64,000 nt of DNA from CAZHNW01 sp942491575 (GTDB lineage Bacteria; Spirochaetota; UBA4802; UBA5550): positions 248,001 to 312,000 of the forward strand of contig CALOBT010000031.1 in the NCBI GenBank assembly GCA_942491575.1, read 5' to 3'. The notes beneath the pieces are model-generated. The model was not told the origin of the DNA. It saw nothing but the letters and a program-made list of their open reading frames with translations, and did not search any database. A program made the translations under genes and the position numbers. Below, one piece after another: positions 62,963 to 64,000 of the stretch; positions within the stretch are counted from its first letter, which is position 1; every line of letters starts with the position of its first letter.

Positions 62963-64000
62963 ATGCCTGTTACCAGAAGGAACTTCCTGAAGCTGTCGGG
63001 AACGACAGCTGCCGGGGCTTTTCTCGGTGGGACTTCATTTCTCACCGGCTGCAAGACTGCTCCCGAGAAACTTCGTGGAGCTTCGGAAACATCAACCATT
63101 TGTCCCTACTGTGGAGTAGGATGTGGTCTGGTTGTTTCGGCCAGAAATGGCAAGGTTATTAACATGGAAGGGGATCCGGATCATCCAATTAACCGGGGAA
63201 CCCTCTGCTCAAAGGGTAATGCAATCTATCAGGTTGCCCAGAATCCCATTAAGAAACGGCTTGACAAGGTTCAATACCGAAAGTCAGGCGGAACCGAATG
63301 GGAAAAAATTTCCTGGGAGGTCGCCATTGAAAAAATGGCTCGACGCATCAAGGATACCCGGGATAAAACCTTCGTTCAGAAAGAAGGCGCCTATACTGTA
63401 AACAGGGCACAGGGTATTGTTGGCCTTGGTGGTGCTGCTCTCGATAATGAAGAATGCTATGCCTGGACAAAGTTTGCACGAATACTCGGTGTCTCGTACC
63501 TCGAACACCAGGCGCGTATTTGACACAGCGCTACTGTCGCCAGTTTGGCGAACACATTTGGCCGGGGTGCCATGACAAATCACTGGATTGATATCCAGCA
63601 TGCAGACGTAATTATGATTATTGGTAGTAATGCCGCCGAGAATCATCCAATCTCTTTTAAATATGTTCAGAAAGCCCGTGATAATGGTGGAAAACTCATC
63701 AGTGTTGATCCCCGTTATACCAGAACCTCATCCCTTGCGGACATCTATGCGCCGCTGCGACCGGGTACAGACATTGCTTTCATGAATGGTATTATCAACT
63801 ATGCCCTCCAGAATGACTTCATTCAGAAGGACTATGTTGTTGAATACACAAATGCTTCTTTGCTTATTGATCCGAAGTTTAAATTCAACGACGGACTCTT
63901 CTCTGGTTATGACGCTGGCAAGCGTGCTTACTCCAAGAAGGACAGCTGGAAGTATCAGCTGGACGATAAAGGAATTCCGAAGCGTGATAAAACACTGAAG
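62963..64000 (+). CDS. Selenocysteine formate dehydrogenase catalytic subunit, 3' partial
   Basis: The frame continues through TGA 63521-63523 to the window end (346 codons). A Tat signal peptide (TRRNFLKLSG, then hydrophobic) is followed by a 4Fe-4S motif CPYCGVGCG ... C, and then LEHQARI-U-HSATVASLANTFGRGAMTNHW, where the UGA is in the selenocysteine position of FDH alpha subunits. After it the frame continues with GSNAAENHPISFKYVQKARDNGG and DPRYTRTSSLAD, which bind the molybdopterin cofactor. It oxidises formate to CO2 in the periplasm. AGGGAGG lies six bases before the ATG. Beta and gamma subunits would lie to the right. Confidence 0.94.
63521..63552 (+). promoter_or_regulatory. UGA selenocysteine codon with bacterial SECIS-like hairpin
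   Basis: TGA at 63521-63523 is followed by a hairpin whose 5-bp stem is 63537-63541 with 63547-63551 and loop AGTTT (63542-63546). The distance from UGA and the GU in the loop match bacterial SECIS elements recognised by SelB. Confidence 0.75.

Noticed and set aside
63521..63523. TGA as a true stop ending a 186-residue protein
   Set aside because: The same frame continues the formate dehydrogenase sequence to the window end and a SECIS-like hairpin follows, so it is read as selenocysteine.
1..64000. CRISPR array, tRNA or rRNA gene
   Set aside because: No regularly spaced identical repeats with spacers, no tRNA cloverleaf-like segments and no rRNA sequence were recognised by eye.

Overview
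The window carries a dense, mixed-strand chromosomal region of a motile, Gram-negative bacterium. Outer-membrane-type proteins (an omptin-like protease, small beta-barrel candidates), a lipoprotein, a bifunctional class A penicillin-binding protein and many two-component, chemotaxis and cyclic-nucleotide signalling genes support this. A selenocysteine formate dehydrogenase and the siroheme-dependent (alternative) heme pathway point to anaerobic or facultative respiration. Base composition is moderate. No rRNA or tRNA gene is visible, so the phylum cannot be fixed. The class I adenylate cyclase, 7TMR-DISM hybrid kinase and multi-domain acyl-AMP ligase would fit a spirochaete or a deltaproteobacterium-like lineage, and I lean weakly to Spirochaetota.

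Layout. 1-3763: a 5'-truncated hybrid histidine kinase and a dCache methyl-accepting chemotaxis protein. 4101-9473: a tightly overlapping operon hemA - ahbD - ahbA/ahbB fusion - ahbC - met8-type siroheme synthase, which supplies the first step of tetrapyrrole synthesis plus the siroheme-to-heme branch. 9514-12697: a zinc-ribbon protein, a Cys-rich secreted protein and a MORN-repeat protein. 12725-14208: a rho-independent terminator followed at once by a degenerate group II intron with a frameshifted reverse transcriptase. 14241-21461: nitroreductase, CheY, leucyl-tRNA synthetase, PtsN-like EIIA, a ClC-CBS-RCK_C transporter and an unknown coiled-coil protein. 21464-30736: class I adenylate cyclase, Lon, a ComFB-domain protein and an acyl ligase-ACP-acyltransferase fusion. 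30811-42454: AraC-type membrane regulator, a second MCP, an acyltransferase-hydrolase fusion, Nudix, a PAS/SpoIIAB-like kinase, a serine hydrolase pair, a transposase remnant and an MFS transporter. 42637-48546: 7TMR-DISM hybrid kinase, PAS/HD-GYP phosphodiesterase, and a GLUG lipoprotein whose 3' end is joined to the tail of an OPT transporter gene. 48563-56807: VapBC, PBP1A, zinc-ribbon membrane protein, beta-barrel protein, 3D-domain protein, SDR, MarR. 57135-62675: diguanylate cyclase, omptin-like protease, two response-regulator/kinase genes, a FlgM-like small ORF, a structured leader and an AI-2E family transporter. 62963-64000: the 5' part of a Tat-exported selenocysteine formate dehydrogenase.

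How it fits together. The heme operon and the formate dehydrogenase suggest a cytochrome-based formate-oxidising chain. Signalling genes are abundant: three kinases with receiver domains, two MCPs, CheY, a GGDEF cyclase with an apparent I-site, an HD-GYP phosphodiesterase, a ComFB-domain protein and a cAMP cyclase. Genome-decay traces (group II intron, IS481-like remnant, OPT-gene tail, degenerate heptamer arrays) cluster in the spaces between operons.
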